Assembly: GCA_003024985.2 (NCBI GenBank)
Contig: PXIH01S0000178.1
Reading direction: 5' to 3' (one strand)
Source: Euperipatoides rowelli
Lineage: Eukaryota > Onychophora > Udeonychophora > Euonychophora > Peripatopsidae
Length of the DNA: 11,445 nt
The position numbers were made by a program, and so were the translations under genes. The notes below the pieces were generated by a model that searched no databases, was not told where the DNA came from, and worked only from the letters and a program-made list of their open reading frames with translations. Numbering within the stretch: the stretch's first letter is position 1; the number at the start of each line of letters is the position of its first letter. Below are positions 7,763 to 11,445 of this stretch, one piece after another.

Positions 7763-7787
7763 AAAAGTAGACCTGTGGTCTACTTTT
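7763..7787. repeat. Perfect hairpin, 11-bp arms, 3-nt loop
   Basis: The arm AAAAGTAGACC (7763-7773) is followed by TGT and its exact reverse complement (7777-7787). With one bulged A the pairing extends about three more bases on each side (TTC/GAA). It could be the centre of a small inverted-repeat element, or a cruciform-forming site. No terminator role is meant. Confidence 0.75.
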
Positions 7788-7799
7788 GAAAGTGATGAA

Positions 7800-8341
7800 A
7801 GAATTCTCTTCGAAGTCTGGTTTCTCAAGAGTACATTTGATACACACAAGAGTATTTACCTTCGGAGTACAATTCCTCGATTCTTCAAAATAAATTCTCC
7901 TAGTGTGTGCTAGGCTTAATAGTGAATAGAACTCCTGCAATTATAATTGTGGTAAACATGTGCATATACAAAAATATTGTCCCTTAACATTAAAAATTAA
8001 TGATACAATCATACCAGTATAGAGCGTGGTAAGAGATAATCTAGTGTTAAACTCCAACACTCCCCCTAAAGAAAGTTCAATATAGGTGGGGAGTAGTATC
8101 TGAGATTATTGAGCCAGTGAGTCACATAAATTTGCAAATAATAAAAAATGAGTCCATCTTTTAAATGAATGTGTTGTATTAAGATATTAAAGGTGTTGTC
8201 ACATGGTAACAATATTGGGTATCACATGGTATAGAAGGATGAAGAGAATGTATTTATTTGTATGTATCAGCATAGCAAACTCTTCAACGCAGATTTTATA
8301 AGATATAGCCAATTGTCAATGATTGGACAGAACATTAATTC
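7800..8341. other. Non-coding stretch, no gene recognised
   Basis: No ORF here looks like a protein I know. There is a pyrimidine-rich patch, CCAACACTCCCCC, at about 8056-8067. TCACATGGTA occurs twice, 23 bases apart (8199-8208 and 8222-8231). ATTG-type CCAAT-like motifs occur near 8310-8325. Nothing here amounts to a supported feature. Confidence 0.5.
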
Positions 8342-8365
8342 TAATAATAATAATAATAATAATAA
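8342..8365. repeat. (TAA)8 microsatellite
   Basis: Eight uninterrupted TAA units in non-coding DNA. Confidence 0.95.
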
Positions 8366-8669
8366 CACCACATGGATTGGCTGATTTATCCTTTTATTTA
8401 CATTTCTAATCTTCAAGCCAATCAGGAATTCTAATCCAATTAATTATATCAATAATTGTGCCTTAATCTTATTCAAAATTAATAAATCAATTTGCATGGC
8501 TTTTTTTTTTGCATTGTTTCTTACAAACCAATTATTAACTACATTCATTGGCCCTTTGCGGAATAATGATGGTTGACGAGTCTTCTAAGTAGACACTGTT
8601 TTATATTTCTTATGATTATAAGCCCTGGCCTAGAATTTTCCTAGCTTCAGAGATGAATGCGAACAGGTA
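8366..8669. other. Non-coding stretch, no gene recognised
   Basis: AT-rich sequence with an 11-base T run near 8502-8512. It becomes slightly more GC-rich from about 8540 onward and leads into the palindromes at 8670-8713. No coding or RNA feature is seen. Confidence 0.5.
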
Positions 8670-8688
8670 GATCCACAGTCTGTGGATC
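8670..8688. repeat. Perfect palindrome GATCCACAG-T-CTGTGGATC
   Basis: Two exact 9-bp arms around a single T. It lies ten bases before a second inverted repeat at 8698-8713. It could be a protein-binding dyad or part of a repeat element. Confidence 0.8.
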
Positions 8689-8697
8689 ATGGAATAT

Positions 8698-8713
8698 CCA
8701 CTAGATATAGTGG
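8698..8713. repeat. Second inverted repeat, CCACTA-GATA-TAGTGG
   Basis: Exact 6-bp arms with a 4-nt centre, ten bases after the palindrome at 8670-8688. The arms share the word CCAC with the first palindrome, so the two may be related. Confidence 0.7.
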
Positions 8714-8875
8714 GTAGCTGTGAATATTGAATAAAATGTCCTGGACAATCAGCATGGTAGATGAGGCTCTTCAGCCCAGTAAGGCAACTCAACTAGGTAA
8801 AGGAAAATTCTGATCACAAATCAATATGTCCCTTTGAAAAATTCATGGATAGTTCAAATCTGCATTAAAAAGAAG
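8714..8875. other. Moderate-GC non-coding patch, possible dispersed repeat
   Basis: Less AT-rich than its neighbours, without a coding frame. The composition, together with the two dyads directly to its left, suggests the body of an older repeat, but I see no defined ends. Confidence 0.25.
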
Positions 8876-9126
8876 GGTCAAGTTCTGTTATCTGCCCACC
8901 AATATGGCTAAAGGTAGTAAGTTGAAATTATCGAGATCAGCACTCAGCAAAATATTATTTCACCTAAAGATTTTCATAGAGTTAAGGGTTATGGTAAGGT
9001 TACGACTGTAAAGAAAATGTACTAAAATCTACGAGAAAAAATACTAATTCCATACACTACTACATTTTAGTTGTCGCACGACTCCTGACGTTAATTACAT
9101 TGGTGGGCATATAACAGAACCTGACC
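8876..9126. mobile_element. 251-bp inverted-repeat element (MITE-like), superfamily unknown
   Basis: The left end, GGTCAAGTTCTGTTATCTGC and eight further bases (8876-8903), is the reverse complement of 9099-9126 with 26 of 28 positions matching. The internal 195 bases hold no ORF. The right flank is a pure A-run and the left flank is also A/G-rich (AAAAAGAAG), so a target-site duplication cannot be read. The size, lack of coding capacity and clean terminal inverted repeats fit a miniature inverted-repeat transposable element. The ends GGTCA(A/G)GTTCTG do not match the hAT element in this window. I cannot assign a superfamily. Confidence 0.75.
8980..9012. repeat. Copy 2 of the 33-bp shared module
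   Basis: This copy lies inside the 251-bp element. It is 29 of 33 identical to 7071-7103 in the hAT element and in the same plus-strand orientation. It differs from copy 1 at four scattered bases, including TTACGACTG here against TTAGGACTG there. Confidence 0.75.
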
Positions 9127-9697
9127 AAAAAAAAAAGAGAATATATAAATCTTTGGTGATCTATAAACATGACTTTCAGCCTCGGACAACACACCCAATG
9201 ATGATGGTGAACAAAAGTTTTAATAAGCTCAAAAATTACCAAATTTACAGGAATAGTTATAATAATAGAATAATTTGAGTTATATTTTAATAGATGAGAA
9301 CTAATTCTTGTCTATTATTCCCAAAAATGCTGACTTGGCTATTTATTGCAACTTTTATAACTTATTGTCTTAGAAATAATTATATTCATGATTTTAACTT
9401 GAATAGAATGCATTGAATTTCAAATGTATTTATTTAATAAGGTTAAATCATTTTAATCAATATTTTTTGAACAAAATTCTGTTTCTCAGCTAAACTTATA
9501 ATAAATTATAGTGTATTTAAAAACGGTCTCCTTTGTTTTATTTTTTAATTTCCTATTATTTTTATGCAAATATTTTATGCTAATATCTTATGCAAAAATA
9601 TAAAATGTTGTATCAAATGAACAATTTTCGTTTTTTTTTTAAATATAAAAAGCCTTGTCAGATTATGGTATTTATGTTTTTATAGGTTAGTGAATAA
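9127..9697. other. AT-rich non-coding stretch, no gene recognised
   Basis: T- and A-rich, with TATGCAAATATTTTATGC-like repeated words near 9564-9596. A segment at 9476-9509 resembles one at 10206-10240. Short open frames here have no recognisable motif. Confidence 0.5.
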
Positions 9698-9765
9698 GGG
9701 CAGAGGGCTGTGATTGCCGTGCTGAACTCCTAAGCTAGAGGCCAAAGGTTGAATCCTGTCAGCAA
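9698..9765 (+). repeat. tRNA-like SINE head or decayed tRNA pseudogene
   Basis: An island of higher GC in AT-rich DNA. GGTTGAATCC at 9747-9756 is one base short of the Pol III B box GGTTCGAATCC. The piece CTCCTAAGC at 9727-9735 looks like an anticodon loop with CCT, and AGAGGCC follows as a variable-loop-like part. The left part (GGCTGTGATTGCCGTG) could be a decayed A-box arm. The anticodon stem pairs poorly and no acceptor stem closes, so it is not a working tRNA gene. An A-rich AAAAGAAC follows. A degraded tRNA-derived SINE is the best reading. Confidence 0.45.
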
Positions 9766-11070
9766 AAGAACATTTGGTTTGATATAACATTTAAATCTTA
9801 TCATTTTAAGTCTATGATTAAAAAACTGTTGTTTCACATTTTATGTAAATAATGAATTTTAATTGATAAAAAAAAAAAATTAATGAGGCATTTTATAAAT
9901 TAAAAAACAAATAATGTAGTCCGTTATCGAAAAAAACACATAATTCTCAGCCAACCCAAACGGACTCACGCTTGGAAAATCTTTGAATACTAATAAATTT
10001 TCTGCATATTATTTAGATTTAACATTTATTTCTCTCTGTTATTTATTTATTTTTGGAAAGTTTTTTTTCTCTCATTTCTTCCCATATTGATTTGCTTTTG
10101 TGTCCCTTTCAGTTATTTGAACAAGCAAAAATATCAGTGTAATTCTAGAAACTCAAGTTTAAATTTCTCTTAATTCTAATTTTCAAAACTGTCTTTCATA
10201 AATGAACTCTGTCTCACAGCTGAACTTATGAATAAAACATCGCCTGCCAAACACTACACTCGGGATGGAAAAAGAAAAAAAAAACACACACATTTTTTTT
10301 ATGTGAATTTCCCCACTTTTGTGTATGTATATATTTTTTTCAGGATATGTAATTTTTTTTCTTTGTAAAGTTAATGAATTTCAGTCCTTCTTTTTCTATT
10401 TATTAATAGCCACGTCGAGATTGACATGTGACGGAAGATGTTTTTTTCGCAACAAAATAAAGTATTCTAAATCCAGAAATAAACGAAAGAACAAATAAAT
10501 AAATTTTAATGTCGCATCTGAGAGAGAGTAAATATAATAATATAGAATTTGTTTTAATTTAACAAGTATATTCCTATTAAAAATATATTATTCAGCTTAC
10601 TCCTATTTCTTGAAATAGATTAATAAGAAGGTCATTGTATCGAAATGATTCCAAAATTTGCACTATGATTAACATTAGAAAAGTATACTCCAATGGAGAG
10701 AAAAAAATATTTAAATTCTAAATCAATTACAGCGTTGGTTTATGTACACACTCCTTCACTTCAACTGATGACAGAATTCAAGTTTAGACTTCATTGTGAA
10801 GAGAAAATGGAAACTTTAATTTAGTTTATGGTTATTTTTAAAAGTCGAAAATAGAATAAAAATGTATTATTGATCTCGTAGGAAAAAAAATAAAACTTCT
10901 AAATTCGAAGAAATAAAACATTTTCTTAAATAAAATCATCTTTAATTTTTCAATAATGGAATTATTTCAGATACCGTAATGGATTTATTTCATTTTAACT
11001 AGCATTAATTTTAATATTAAGACGAAAATATTTTGCCTATTTATGGTATACAGTAGGCTATAGTGTAGGC
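9766..11070. other. AT-rich non-coding stretch, no gene recognised
   Basis: About 1.3 kb with many A and T runs. No coding frame, tRNA or element end could be supported on either strand. Slightly GC-richer islets at about 9944-9976, 10240-10270 and 10409-10440 show no motif. The segment at 10206-10240 resembles 9476-9509. Confidence 0.5.
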
Positions 11071-11074
11071 AAAA

Positions 11075-11285
11075 GTGGGTAATAGCACACACCTCTCGTT
11101 TCTGGATCATAATACTCAAAATGTTTGAACTTAAATAAGATTACTTATTATTTTACTCAAAATATTAGTTATTTTTGTAAGTTTTTTAAAAGTATTAGAA
11201 CAATAAATTATTTTGAAATTATTTAAATATGCAAATTTGTAAAATGTTACCAAACGCTATTGCCCCTAGGTTGTGGGGCAATAGC
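11075..11285. repeat. Cluster of three GGGG(C/T)AATAGC-type ends, including an 11-bp hairpin
   Basis: GCTATTGCCCC (11256-11266) and its exact reverse complement GGGGCAATAGC (11275-11285) face each other across eight bases. A third, imperfect copy, TGGGTAATAGC, lies at 11076-11086 in plus orientation. It pairs with the 11256-11266 arm as outward-facing ends of a possible element of about 190 bp. The third arm would then be the start of another copy. No transposase frame is present. It could be either a hairpin with a chance third match or nested miniature elements. Confidence 0.4.
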
Positions 11286-11445
11286 AACTATATATGTAAT
11301 TTTTAAATAATAATTTAGTTTGAGCCACACAAGTCAGCCTTGTATCAACCTTGGTTGTAAGATCCCCAATTGATAATCTAATTATTGATATATTCTTGTC
11401 ATAAATACAAGCTTCACGACATCATTCGCAATGTCATATTTAATT
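11286..11445. other. Right edge, non-coding
   Basis: No ORF or element end is recognised. If the arm at 11275-11285 is the left end of a second miniature element, its other end lies outside the window. Confidence 0.4.

Noticed and set aside
7728-7913. Plus-strand open frame of about 61 codons
   Set aside because: It begins at TTG, has no recognisable motif and crosses a perfect hairpin, which biases both strands to stay open.
7740-7940. Minus-strand open frame upstream of the DNA-binding-domain fragment
   Set aside because: It is not in frame with the fragment, has no motif, and shares the same hairpin-biased stretch.
8342-8365. CRISPR-like or other regularly spaced array
   Set aside because: It is a plain (TAA)8 microsatellite with no spacers, and the window is eukaryotic.
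9060-9242. Minus-strand open frame of about 60 codons
   Set aside because: It starts inside the right arm region of the 251-bp element and runs through low-complexity flank with no motif.

Overview
This is AT-rich nuclear DNA from an animal, most likely an arthropod or other invertebrate. The clade is an inference. It rests on the mix of a Ty3/gypsy-type retroelement, hAT-type non-autonomous elements and microsatellites, with no bacterial-style gene packing. I see no intact host gene. The only host-gene-like signals are a short broken Myb/SANT- or MADF-like N-terminus on the minus strand near 7.6 kb and a weak open frame at the left edge.

The left half (417-5834) is one old Ty3/gypsy-like retrotransposon on the plus strand. 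Its domains run in the usual order: gag, a basic nucleocapsid-like stretch, protease, reverse transcriptase, RNase H, integrase zinc finger and core, GPY/F-like C-terminal module, then a tail ending in TAA TAG. Key residues of most domains can still be read, but the reading frame changes about twenty times, there are many internal stops, and the integrase core looks shortened. No LTR pair, primer-binding site or polypurine tract is convincing on either side. It is a dead fossil.

The middle (5835-7352) is AT-rich non-coding DNA followed by a 611-bp hAT-type non-autonomous element (6734-7344). That element has AGGGGTC/CAGGGGTC ends and a perfect 8-bp target duplication, GCCTAGGC. To its right, at 7571-7684 on the minus strand, is the broken DNA-binding-domain start, with a CCAAT box and an ATGGCGGC start context.

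The right half (7685-11445) has no recognisable gene. It holds a perfect hairpin (7763-7787), a (TAA)8 microsatellite, two palindromes (8670-8713), an unnamed 251-bp element with 28-bp terminal inverted repeats (8876-9126), a tRNA-like SINE head (about 9698-9765), and a cluster of three GGGG(C/T)AATAGC-type ends (11075-11285). The hAT element and the 251-bp element share a 33-bp internal module (29 of 33 identical), which their different termini do not explain.

I did not find a convincing new biological system. The leads most worth checking are the 251-bp element, the module it shares with the hAT element, and the minus-strand DNA-binding-domain fragment.
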